A stretch of DNA of 64,000 nt. It comes from Parasedimentitalea denitrificans. Lineage in GTDB: Bacteria; Pseudomonadota; Alphaproteobacteria; Rhodobacterales; Rhodobacteraceae. The stretch is from positions 1 through 64,000 of the forward strand of contig NZ_QHLQ01000019.1 of NCBI RefSeq assembly GCF_011813015.1. Direction: 5' to 3'. The position numbers were made by a program, and so were the translations under genes. The notes under the pieces are model-generated. The model had not been told where the DNA came from, made no database searches, and saw only the letters and a list, made by a program, of their open reading frames with translations. Every line of letters begins with the position of its first letter. The first letter of the stretch is position 1. Positions 17,158 through 25,239 of the stretch are shown here, in pieces.

Positions 17158-18776
17158 CACGCAGCCCCGCAATATGGCTTGGCGGCCTGTCCGGGTCAGC
17201 GCTGGCGCATCTGGGCTTTGCGGCTGTGTTGATGTGGTCAATGCGTCCGGATCCCGTTGACCAGCAACCCAGCCCCCAAAGTGAACTACAATTGCAGGCC
17301 TACCGCGTCCCCCGTACCGAAGCCATTCCGCAGGCCCCCAAATCTGACCCCGCATCGCAAAGCGAGACACGTGGCGAAGGTGTTGCAGCCGGGGCGGTTC
17401 CGCAATCCACTGCCCAGAGCCTCACACCAGATGCGGATCAGCTTGCACAGGCCCAACCGGACAGTACTGCGCTGTCGGCGAATGTCCCGCGAACTCAACC
17501 TGCCAAGCCATTGGAGCCCCCGGCAAATACGATGCAGGCCAGCTCGGTTCCATCGTCCAAACTAACCGCAGCAGTTGCGCCAGAGGCTGTTGCGGCCAAG
17601 CCAGCTGAACCAGCAGTTTTAGAGGCCGCCAAGGCAAGCGCCACCTCTCCGACACCGCTCGCCGCTGCACCCATGCAAGCTAGCGCCGCACCGGTTTTGC
17701 TCGCTGATGCCCGCCCTGTTGCGACATCCGTTCCTGTCAGCACCCCAACTCGATCGCAGGCCCCTGAACCATCTGAGTTGGCAGCGGCCCCAGCAACGCC
17801 CAGCATTGCGCCACCGCTGACCGCAGATGCCCGTCCACTGGCCGTGGCTCAGCCAGACAGCACACCCAGCCCTGCGCAGCAGCCCAACTCAACAGCGGTA
17901 CAAGAACAGCCCCCTGCCCCGGTCAAAACCTCCCTATCTGTTCCCGACGCACCGCACATCAAGGCAACACTGGCCTTCTCCGGCGAAGGCTCGGGCCAAG
18001 CTGACCCGGTTTCTGTTGCGGCCTTTCAAAGCTTCATGAGACCCGGCGATATCGCCACCACTGGTGACACACTGCGCGACGGCGTTGCAGGGATTCTGGC
18101 CGCTGTGCCGTGTTCGCGGTTGCAGGTCTTGTTTGACCCGGAAACCGCAACATTGAACCTGCGCGGTCACTTGCCAGAGGCCGGGTTGCGAGCCCCGGTT
18201 CTGGCAGCCCTGCAGGCGCAAATGGGCACCGATATTCAGGTCTCGGACCAGATGAAGCTGCTGCCTCGGCCCCAATGTGGTGCACTAGCGGGGATTTCGA
18301 ATGTCGGACTGCCGCAAAGCACCGACCAGATCACCAATCCACTGCTGATTGGCGCGGACACCCATGCGCGGGTTTTAGACTATGCTGACGGCGACCGGAT
18401 GTTCTTTGACCTTACCGCTCCGGACTACGACGCCTATGTCTATGTCGACTACTTTGACGCCGGCGGTTCCGTATTGCACCTGTCACCAAACGAGGTGGTG
18501 CCACTAACCTTGACCCCAGCCCAATCCCGTCTGCGCGTTGGCGCCAAGACCGCTGGCGACATTGGCCTACAAATCACGGTTGGTCCCCCCTACGGACAAG
18601 AAATTGCAGTGGCCTTTGCCGCATCACATCCGCTGTACCAAGGTCCACGCCCACTCAGCGAAGAGGCCAGTGGATATCTAAGCTGGCTATCGGACCGGGT
18701 GACCGAGGCCCGCGCCACGTATCCAGATTTCAAAGGGGAATGGGTATATTTCTTTGTGTCAACCGCAGCGCAGTAA
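17154..18776 (+). CDS. TonB-like protein with DUF4384-like domain
   Basis: 540 residues. One N-terminal membrane helix (about 8-25) is followed by a Pro/Ala/Gln-rich spacer of about 240 residues, as in TonB/TolA periplasm-spanning proteins. A small BON-like segment follows (around 310-360, FDPETATLNLRGHLPEAG). The C-terminus (about 400-530) has the DUF4384 pattern: DRMFFDLTAPDYDAYVYVDY, then LHLSPNE. The same BON-like plus DUF4384-like order appears in the Ser/Thr kinase at 62164. It is probably the mechanical or signalling arm energised by the upstream proton channel. The TonB-like role is inference from layout. Confidence 0.85.
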   Translation: MTRSPAIWLGGLSGSALAHLGFAAVLMWSMRPDPVDQQPSPQSELQLQAYRVPRTEAIPQAPKSDPASQSETRGEGVAAGAVPQSTAQSLTPDADQLAQAQPDSTALSANVPRTQPAKPLEPPANTMQASSVPSSKLTAAVAPEAVAAKPAEPAVLEAAKASATSPTPLAAAPMQASAAPVLLADARPVATSVPVSTPTRSQAPEPSELAAAPATPSIAPPLTADARPLAVAQPDSTPSPAQQPNSTAVQEQPPAPVKTSLSVPDAPHIKATLAFSGEGSGQADPVSVAAFQSFMRPGDIATTGDTLRDGVAGILAAVPCSRLQVLFDPETATLNLRGHLPEAGLRAPVLAALQAQMGTDIQVSDQMKLLPRPQCGALAGISNVGLPQSTDQITNPLLIGADTHARVLDYADGDRMFFDLTAPDYDAYVYVDYFDAGGSVLHLSPNEVVPLTLTPAQSRLRVGAKTAGDIGLQITVGPPYGQEIAVAFAASHPLYQGPRPLSEEASGYLSWLSDRVTEARATYPDFKGEWVYFFVSTAAQ

Positions 18777-18885
18777 GCACCAATCGCGCCTGCGACACTC
18801 TCTCAAACCCTATCACCTGACCAAAAACACCCAAACGCTCCCGCGCCCGCAGGAGCACTAGCTGCGCTGATCCACCTTGGCGGCC

Positions 18886-18923
18886 TTGGGCGTGGCACCG
18901 CGCATGCGCGGTGCCACGCCCAA
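18886..18923. repeat. perfect 38-bp palindrome between convergent genes
   Basis: Every base pairs across the centre at 18904/18905 (arms TTGGGCGTGGCACCGCGCA and its complement). It lies in the 206-base gap between the convergent TonB-like and caspase genes. There is no U-tract on either strand, so it may be a stable mRNA 3-prime end structure, a cruciform site or a short mobile palindrome rather than a classic terminator. Confidence 0.9.
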
Positions 18924-18982
18924 CGGGAGGCGCTTTCGCCAGAAAGCAAACGACGGGCGGGAGTTGCTGGGTCAAAGGTGCC

Positions 18983-20467
18983 TTATTGGCATCCACCTGT
19001 TGCCCAGCTTTTCAAGGCGCGTTTCATGACACCGCCAAAGGGGTGTTGTTTGGTCAATGACCGCTGCATGGTCAGGCTTAGATAGGCATTGGCTTGGGTA
19101 CACAGCCGCTCTCGGTTCCATTGGTGGCAGTTCGCACAGGTTTGATCTTTCCAGTAAGCCTCGGGCAGGCCCTCGACAGGTGGGAACTCAGGTGAACCGG
19201 TAATCAATTCAGCCAGTGAAAGGCCAGACACAGCCGTCAACTCTGACGTCAGCGGGCTGGCAAATGTTATTGGCCCGGCCTCGGGCTGGGCTGGGGCTTC
19301 GTCAGCTTGGGGTTCTGCCACAGCGACGGTTTCTTCATCTTGTCCAGCCAGTGGATCCTCGCCTGTGCCCTTGCTCAACGCGGCGACTTCGGATCGGGCC
19401 ATTTCTGAGTAAGTGCCACTGGGGTAGGATTGCAGGTAAGCCTCATAGGCTGCGAGGCTGCCATCGGCCTGAGCGGCCTGGAAAAGCTGGTTTTCCGCAT
19501 CAGTTGGAGGGGCTACTGCATCGTTGGACGGTGGGGCCAGCTCTGCGGCGATCACCTCGGATAGCAACTGACGCGCCTCATCGGCATATTCACCGTTGGG
19601 ATATCCACGCAGGAACAGGGTCAGTTGCACAGGATCACGTGTTGCCTGAACCGACTGCCAGACCTGTAGTTCACCGGCCTGAACAGGGGTGGGTTCTTCG
19701 GGCTTGGCAACAAACCGAAAGTCGCTGACCAAGGACGATGCATCCCAAGGTGTTTGCAATCCGTTGCTTTGTGTCAAAACGGACCGGCGCACCTGTTTGA
19801 ACAGCTGTTCGATGGGCTGTCCTGGAACGGGGATATGATCAACCAGCGCTTTGGTGAAAGGACTGTTCTTGCCGACCCCATCCAGCGCCACGCCGCCTGG
19901 TGCAGTAGCATAGGCAAGGAATGTACCGGTGGGGGCCTTCATTTCGGCCAAACCGTTGTCGTTCAGTTCGGTGATATCGCTGAACGGGTTATTACGACAG
20001 GCATCAAGGATTACGATATTGGTGCGGTTGCGCGCCGAGGCCATCTGACGCAGCACTGATTGTGCCTCGACCGCGACCAGATCCAGATCAGCGGCGTCAG
20101 ACAGCGACACATCTACCGGCAGCAAATAGTTGTTGCCAAAGCTTTGGACACCGTGGCCCGCGTAATAGAACAGTCCGGTAGCATCAGTTCCAGCATTGCG
20201 CAGGTCGCGGCCAAACTGGGCAATGGCGCGTTTCATTTCAATCTGGCTGGCATCACTTAGAAAAGTGACCTTAAACCCGACCCGCTCTAATGACTGGCTC
20301 ATCAATTCAGCATCGTGAATTGGGTTGTCCAGCGGCGCCACCGAACCATATGACGAATTGCCAAAGATCAACGCCAGCCGTTCCTCGGCATTGGCACGAT
20401 CGCCCCATGCCAATGGCATTGCGCCACATAGGATCAGCAATCGAAGGATCCACCAGAATTGTTTCAC
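18983..20467 (-). CDS. secreted caspase-like protein (peptidase C14) with C-terminal CXXCH
   Basis: About 494 residues. A signal peptide or anchor (WWILRLLILCGAMPLAWG) precedes a caspase p20-like domain with the His-Cys dyad: YYAGHG (His about 105) and LDACRNNP (Cys about 157). Two similar short repeats follow (LRGYPNGEYADEA and LQSYPSGTYSEMA), then an acidic linker, then a C-terminal segment with CANCH (about 444-448) and two further cysteines. The GTG at 20467 is preferred because TTGGAG lies 8 bases upstream. The CXXCH could bind haem c or zinc, or form disulfides; this is undecided. A second caspase-like gene lies at 58363. Confidence 0.9.
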   Translation of the reverse strand: MKQFWWILRLLILCGAMPLAWGDRANAEERLALIFGNSSYGSVAPLDNPIHDAELMSQSLERVGFKVTFLSDASQIEMKRAIAQFGRDLRNAGTDATGLFYYAGHGVQSFGNNYLLPVDVSLSDAADLDLVAVEAQSVLRQMASARNRTNIVILDACRNNPFSDITELNDNGLAEMKAPTGTFLAYATAPGGVALDGVGKNSPFTKALVDHIPVPGQPIEQLFKQVRRSVLTQSNGLQTPWDASSLVSDFRFVAKPEEPTPVQAGELQVWQSVQATRDPVQLTLFLRGYPNGEYADEARQLLSEVIAAELAPPSNDAVAPPTDAENQLFQAAQADGSLAAYEAYLQSYPSGTYSEMARSEVAALSKGTGEDPLAGQDEETVAVAEPQADEAPAQPEAGPITFASPLTSELTAVSGLSLAELITGSPEFPPVEGLPEAYWKDQTCANCHQWNRERLCTQANAYLSLTMQRSLTKQHPFGGVMKRALKSWATGGCQ

Positions 20468-20649
20468 ACTTAAAACTCCAAGCAAATTGATGATTGCGAC
20501 ACGCAAAGTTGCCGGAAATCATTTGGTAAAGTATTGCGCTCCTTGCCTTCGGGCGCAAGTTTCCTGTTAGTATAGACTAATCAGGTTAAGTTTGTGCTCT
20601 GACTTTTTCGTCAGAGTAGAATTTTTGATTTAATAAAAGGGGTCCCATC

Positions 20650-21687
20650 ATGCGGCTATTTCCATCTCTCTCTGCGTTGTTGCTGATGTTTTGGCCAGGT
20701 TTTCTGTTGGCGCAAAGCCCTTTTGAAAATGGCTGGCAACTAGATCAGACGGCATCGAACATCACCTATATGTCGATCAAGAAAGGTCACGTCGCCGAGA
20801 CCAACAGCTTTGCCACAGTGAACGGGCAGATTAGCGAAGACGGCACGGCAGTTCTGACCATCGCGCTGGATTCGGTGGACACCAAAGTAGATTTGCGCAA
20901 TGTGCGGATGCGTTTCTTGTTTTTTGAAACCTTCTTGCACCCTCAGGCCATTGTCACCACGCATCTGGACGCAGAAGTCCTGAGCGATCTGGCAAGCCTG
21001 CGCAGAAAAGAAATTACGCTGCCTTTTAGTCTGTCTTTACATGGAGTTAAGGCCGAGCTGAGCGCGCCTGTTATCGTGTCTTTGCTGTCCAATGACCGGA
21101 TCAACGTTGCCACCGTCAAACCAATTCCTATTCTGATGAAGGACTTCGGATTTGAGCCCGGCCGTGTGAAGCTGGAAGAAGCAGCTGGTGTTACGATTAC
21201 TCCGCTTGCCATCGTGAGCCTGAACCTGACGTTTGACCGCACTACACCCGGCTCTGCGCCGGCCCTGGCTGATCCGGTTGTCACCGCCTCTACCGCGATG
21301 GAGACCGAAGGCAATTTCGACCGCACCGCCTGTGTGGGTCGATTTGAGATCCTGTCACGCACCGGCAGCATCAATTTTGCGCCTGCTGCGGCTAAACTAG
21401 AGGCAAGCTCGACCGCGATGCTGGACACGCTGTATGACGTCGTAAGCCGTTGTCCGGATCTGGTCATCGAGATCGGCGGCCATACCGATAGTTTCGGCAA
21501 GGCCGGGCCAAACCTGCGACTGAGTGAACGCCGTGCCAACGCAGTTTCGGAATACCTGCAAGGCAAAGGGATTCCTGCCGAGCGCATGAATGTGGCCGGG
21601 TATGGCGAGACAAAACCACTGGTGCCCAACAACACCGCGCAGAACCGGGCCAAGAACCGCCGGATCGAGTTTTCTGTAGTAAACTAA
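20650..21687 (+). CDS. YceI-OmpA fusion protein
   Basis: 345 residues with a signal peptide (LSALLLMFWPGFLLAQ). The N-terminal half is a YceI-like lipocalin-type domain (WQLDQTASNITYMSIKKGH at the front; the VRMRFLFFETFLHPQA segment is typical). The C-terminal third is an OmpA-type peptidoglycan-binding domain (IEIGGHTDSFG and LRLSERRANAVSEYL, ending NRRIEFSV). It probably sits in the periplasm bound to peptidoglycan and binds a lipid-like ligand. A good ribosome site (AAAAGGGG) precedes the ATG. Confidence 0.9.
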   Translation: MRLFPSLSALLLMFWPGFLLAQSPFENGWQLDQTASNITYMSIKKGHVAETNSFATVNGQISEDGTAVLTIALDSVDTKVDLRNVRMRFLFFETFLHPQAIVTTHLDAEVLSDLASLRRKEITLPFSLSLHGVKAELSAPVIVSLLSNDRINVATVKPIPILMKDFGFEPGRVKLEEAAGVTITPLAIVSLNLTFDRTTPGSAPALADPVVTASTAMETEGNFDRTACVGRFEILSRTGSINFAPAAAKLEASSTAMLDTLYDVVSRCPDLVIEIGGHTDSFGKAGPNLRLSERRANAVSEYLQGKGIPAERMNVAGYGETKPLVPNNTAQNRAKNRRIEFSVVN

Positions 21688-21732
21688 GGGCCCCCTGCCC
21701 TCCCCTGCCCCGCTTTTGCTGGTATAAATCAT

Positions 21733-21754
21733 CGGGTAACCCACGGGTTACCCG
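21733..21754 (-). terminator. hairpin at the end of the ParB-like gene
   Basis: CGGGTAACCC pairs with GGGTTACCCG around a 2-base loop. The minus-strand stop codon of the ParB-like gene lies inside it. The following bases are only moderately T-rich, so termination strength is uncertain. Confidence 0.55.
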
Positions 21755-22641
21755 GCTTGCACGATCCGCTCAAATGCCCGCAGTGCACGCGACAGAACCT
21801 CGGTTCTGAGGCTAGAAAAGTCGACATCTGCGCGGATCACACACTCCCCTACCCTACCGGTTATGTGGGTATTGCCCACTTTGAACTGCCGTTCTTTGGC
21901 TGTGCTTTTGGCGGACGCTTCGCGAAAGGACAGCAAATACTGAGCAAAAACAGCACCTTGCATGCTGCCGCTGTCACAGACCCGCAGGTTATCACGCAAA
22001 TCTTCGGCGGTTTCGGGTGCATTTTTCAGCCTCCTTGATACCGCAACACCCTGATTTCGTGAGATTCTCTCGGGGTATTGCACAGTATCACCCAAGACCT
22101 GCAACAGGTGGATAAAACTACGAATGTAGGACCGCTTCATCTTGTGCAGCGAACCGTATAGCCGGGACACCACCTCCTCTACCCCCAGTTCTTGCAATTC
22201 CGGGTCAGCCGCGGCGGTCAGCGCCAGTTGAGCCATCTCGCCAAAGCTGAGAGCCTTATGCAGTAAGTTGCTTTCGACCATGTCGATGTACAGCTCTATC
22301 CGTGCCTCCTTGAGCCCGGTCAGGCGCGCAGTGATCATCGGAGCGGCCTCCCCCTGCTCTTGGGCCAATTGCTGGAGCGCCGTCAAGCGGCGCCATCCTG
22401 AAACCAGTTGATAGCAATCCTGCGCATCCCGACAGACTGTCACAGGCGTGCGTTGACCACGTAGCCGCAGTGAGGCCTTGAGCTCCTCCATCTCCTCTGA
22501 CCCCTCCTGCCCTTTCAAATTCAGCCGGTCACGCGGCAGGTCACTGCTGTGGATCTGATCCAGCGGCAGCTCACGCGGACGCAGAATGCGGTAAGCTGGT
22601 TTGTCTGGGGTCTTATCCGTGGTCTGGGTTTGGGTGCGCAT
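21748..22641 (-). CDS. ParB-like partition protein
   Basis: 297 residues of the ParB/RepB family. The ParB N-terminal nuclease-like domain is visible (LPLDQIHSSDLPRD, then YQLVSGWRRLTALQQL, where GWRR matches the family GxRR motif), followed by the helix-turn-helix region (SFGEMAQLALTAAAD and KMKRSYIRSFIHLLQ). It is clearly paralogous to parB at 22832-23938 but lacks a parA partner of its own and lies 190 bases downstream. It could be a transcriptional or partition accessory of the same replicon. Confidence 0.88.
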   Translation of the reverse strand: MRTQTQTTDKTPDKPAYRILRPRELPLDQIHSSDLPRDRLNLKGQEGSEEMEELKASLRLRGQRTPVTVCRDAQDCYQLVSGWRRLTALQQLAQEQGEAAPMITARLTGLKEARIELYIDMVESNLLHKALSFGEMAQLALTAAADPELQELGVEEVVSRLYGSLHKMKRSYIRSFIHLLQVLGDTVQYPERISRNQGVAVSRRLKNAPETAEDLRDNLRVCDSGSMQGAVFAQYLLSFREASAKSTAKERQFKVGNTHITGRVGECVIRADVDFSSLRTEVLSRALRAFERIVQAG

Positions 22642-22782
22642 CTATCTGGACCTTGGCAGCTGAGAGTCCAAGTAAGGTAGCGACAAGGTATTTCGGTGGG
22701 GTGACAACGGCGAACGCAGATGGTATCCAAATGCAACACCCCCCGCAGTTTCGCAAGACGATGGTCACTGGTAGGACGCCGG

Positions 22783-22812
22783 TCAGGCTCTAACCGGGGG
22801 GTTAGAGCCTGA
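22783..22812. repeat. 13-bp inverted repeat after parB
   Basis: TCAGGCTCTAACC and its exact complement flank a 4-base G loop. It lies 20 bases beyond the parB stop. No U-tract follows on the minus strand, so it is either a weak terminator or a protein-binding site within the plasmid-type module. Confidence 0.6.
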
Positions 22813-22831
22813 AATTTGCCAGATGATGAAC

Positions 22832-23938
22832 CTAGCTGTCGTCTTCGGCCTGACTGTCCAACGCTTCAAAAAAGGCTGCGATTGCGCCTTCGAGGCGGCG
22901 TTGATCAATGGTCGAAAAGTCCTTGGCCATGGCCATTTCGATACGTCCATTACGTGCCAAACAGCGTACTGTCCCCGCGGGGACAGTACAGCGCAGGGTA
23001 GTCTTGGCACTGTCCACACGCGGGGCCGGTTTGGTCGAACGGCTGCTGGGTTTGTCCAGCGCCGCGCGCAGAATGGCCAGTTCATCCTCGGCCGTTTGGG
23101 GCAGGGCGATCTGCAAGTTTTCGCGTAATGCCACCTGATGGGCAGGGGCCTCGGAAAGTCGCTTTTTTAGATCAAGCCCCAGCGCGCGCGGGATCGCCTC
23201 GGGGAATTTCAGGTCAGCTCCGATCCATTCCAGCAACTCAGCGAAGTGACGCACGTAGCTGCGTTTCTGTCGGCCGGTGGAAGCGTAGAGAATGCTGATG
23301 GCCTGATCCAATGTCGTGGCCTCGGTCGCGTTGTCCTGCACATAGGAGAGCGCGAGTTGGGCCATTTCGGCAAAAGAGATATCGCGGCGCACCAGGTTTT
23401 CGTCGACCATGCGCCGGTACAGACCTTGCAGCGTTTCACCCTGGGCGACCAGGCCGGCAGGGATGGCGGCGTACATCTCGTCGCCGGTTTCGTCGTGCAG
23501 CGCGCGATAGGCGGACAGGCGGCGAAAGCCCTGAACCAGTTGATAGCCGTCACCGTCCTGTTCCACGCGAATAGGGTTCGATAGACCAAGGGTGCGGATC
23601 GATTCAATCAGCTCGGCCAGATCCGGATCGCGGGTCTGGCTGCGGTCACGCGTCAGCTTAGTTGTTTTGATTTGATCCAGCGGGATACGGTCGACCACCA
23701 GACCCAGCTTTTTGAGCCGCACAAACTCATGTGCCAGCCGGTCGTTTTCAGCGCGGATTTTCCGTTCCGCATCTGCGCGCACACGCAGCGCATCGGCGTT
23801 TTCAGAAATGGCCTTGGCCATTGGGCCGCGGCGGGTCTCGGCGGGTTCTGGCATCTCTGTCCCCGCGGGGACAGTTGGGGCAGGGGCCTCGACCGGGTCC
23901 GGTGAAAAGTTGATGTCAAAGACGCGTCGCTTGCTCAT
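22832..23938 (-). CDS. parB: plasmid partition protein ParB
   Basis: 368 residues. A poorly conserved N-terminal region precedes the ParB domain (IPLDQIKTTKLTRDRSQ, YQLVQGFRRLSAYRAL with the GFRR motif). The helix-turn-helix follows (DISFAEMAQLALSYVQ and RQKRSYVRHFAELLEW). It overlaps parA by four bases (ATGA). Two 14-bp palindromes identical to the probable parS lie in the gene and are read as Val-Pro-Ala-Gly-Thr, once near the N-terminus and once in the C-terminal region. Role: binds parS and recruits ParA for segregation of the replicon. Confidence 0.93.
   Translation of the reverse strand: MSKRRVFDINFSPDPVEAPAPTVPAGTEMPEPAETRRGPMAKAISENADALRVRADAERKIRAENDRLAHEFVRLKKLGLVVDRIPLDQIKTTKLTRDRSQTRDPDLAELIESIRTLGLSNPIRVEQDGDGYQLVQGFRRLSAYRALHDETGDEMYAAIPAGLVAQGETLQGLYRRMVDENLVRRDISFAEMAQLALSYVQDNATEATTLDQAISILYASTGRQKRSYVRHFAELLEWIGADLKFPEAIPRALGLDLKKRLSEAPAHQVALRENLQIALPQTAEDELAILRAALDKPSSRSTKPAPRVDSAKTTLRCTVPAGTVRCLARNGRIEMAMAKDFSTIDQRRLEGAIAAFFEALDSQAEDDS
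22966..22989. promoter_or_regulatory. probable parS palindrome 1, inside parB
   Basis: Core GTCCCCGCGGGGAC (22971-22984), extended to a perfect 24-bp palindrome. The longest of four copies. It is read in frame in the 3-prime part of parB. Confidence 0.8.
23857..23874. promoter_or_regulatory. probable parS palindrome 2, inside parB
   Basis: CTGTCCCCGCGGGGACAG, an 18-bp perfect palindrome with the same 14-bp core. It is read as Val-Pro-Ala-Gly-Thr near the ParB N-terminus. Confidence 0.8.
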
Positions 23939-25239
23939 GCCTCATCCTCCAGACCATCCCAGGCCAACAGGGCATTGGTTTTGAATTCAGCATAGGCCTG
24001 ATCAAATGACGCCCGTGCCCGGCGCCAAGTTTCGCGGGTCATATCGCGATAATCAATTTCATAGATCGAACTAAGGAAGCGGCCGGACTGTTCCACCGCG
24101 CGGGTCATTTCGATCGGGTGATCTGCTAGCCGTTCGCCGAACACCTTGCCAAAGGCATCACGCATAGCGCGGTGCAGATCGTTGCCGGATTCGTAGCGTG
24201 TCAGCAGGAACCGCACGTCCTGAAAGACCTTGGGCAGGGTAGCTGTCCCCGCGGGGACAACACCGTTGAACGCTGACAAATCCTCTAATGCTTCGGACAG
24301 CTGGCCAATGAACGAGGTGGTGGAGTCATATTCCCAGTAGCCGGGGCCGGAGGGGATGTAGAGCATGTCGGCGGCAAACACCGCGTTCATAGATTGGTAA
24401 CCAATTGCCGGCGGGCAGTCGAAGATCATCATGTCGTAATCTTCAGCCGGGATCTGATCGAGATACCGCGACACCGCGGCAAAGAAAGACCACTCGGGGT
24501 TTAGGTGCCGATACTGGGCGCTGGCAAATTCAACAAAGGCGGCATTGGCACAGCTCGGGATCAGGTCGATGGTGGGCCAGCTGGTGGGTTTGATAAAGTC
24601 ACTGACCCGCAGGTCCTGCAACCCCATGTCGGTGATTGCCTCGGGCAGGCGACGGTCGGGCAGGGCGGCGCCAGACTCGGCCCCCTGAGACGTCGCGTTC
24701 ATCCGTTCGGTCTCACGCACCAGATCACGGGCCATGATGCCCCAGACAGTGTAATCCTCGGTCACGTCGTTCAGCCCCATGGAGTGGGACAACGTCGCCT
24801 GCGGGTCAAAGTCAACGCAAAGCACCCGGTAGCCATCTAAAGCGGCGGCATGGGCAAAGTGCAGCGCCACGGTGGATTTACCGGCACCACCCTTGAAGTT
24901 AGAGATCGCCACCCGCAGCGCCCGCTTGCCTGCCGGACGGTCCGGCATCAGCGACTTGCGGTTCACCTTGATGCGGCGGCGCAGCTCGTTGATCTCTTCC
25001 AGTGAATACCAACGCTGGCGACCGTCAGCTTCCACCTGGCCTTGGGGCAAGCTGGGGTCAGCGGCCAGGCGTCCGCGCAGGGTGGATTGGTTGGCCTTGA
25101 ATATCAGCTCGGCCACTTCCCAGCTGGAAAACCGGCGTAGCTTTTTCTCCATCTCAGGAGAGAATGTCTGCTGCCTGATCCAGCTTTGCATCTTGAGCGA
25201 TTGCGCCTGCATTTGTGACAGGTCTTCATGGGTAAACAT
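23935..25239 (-). CDS. parA: plasmid partition ATPase ParA
   Basis: 434 residues. An N-terminal DNA-binding region (about 1-100, including a MerR-like segment around RWYSLEEINELRRRI) is followed by the deviant Walker A FKGGAGKSTVALHFA and the later MMIFDCPPAIGYQ Walker B region. This is the long type Ia ParA that also represses its own operon. ParB overlaps its stop (ATGA). One in-frame parS-like palindrome encodes a VPAGT insert in its C-terminal third. Confidence 0.94.
   Translation of the reverse strand: MFTHEDLSQMQAQSLKMQSWIRQQTFSPEMEKKLRRFSSWEVAELIFKANQSTLRGRLAADPSLPQGQVEADGRQRWYSLEEINELRRRIKVNRKSLMPDRPAGKRALRVAISNFKGGAGKSTVALHFAHAAALDGYRVLCVDFDPQATLSHSMGLNDVTEDYTVWGIMARDLVRETERMNATSQGAESGAALPDRRLPEAITDMGLQDLRVSDFIKPTSWPTIDLIPSCANAAFVEFASAQYRHLNPEWSFFAAVSRYLDQIPAEDYDMMIFDCPPAIGYQSMNAVFAADMLYIPSGPGYWEYDSTTSFIGQLSEALEDLSAFNGVVPAGTATLPKVFQDVRFLLTRYESGNDLHRAMRDAFGKVFGERLADHPIEMTRAVEQSGRFLSSIYEIDYRDMTRETWRRARASFDQAYAEFKTNALLAWDGLEDEA
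24244..24259. promoter_or_regulatory. probable parS palindrome 3, inside parA
   Basis: TGTCCCCGCGGGGACA, a 16-bp perfect palindrome with the same core. It is read in frame as Val-Pro-Ala-Gly-Thr in the C-terminal third of ParA. Confidence 0.8.
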
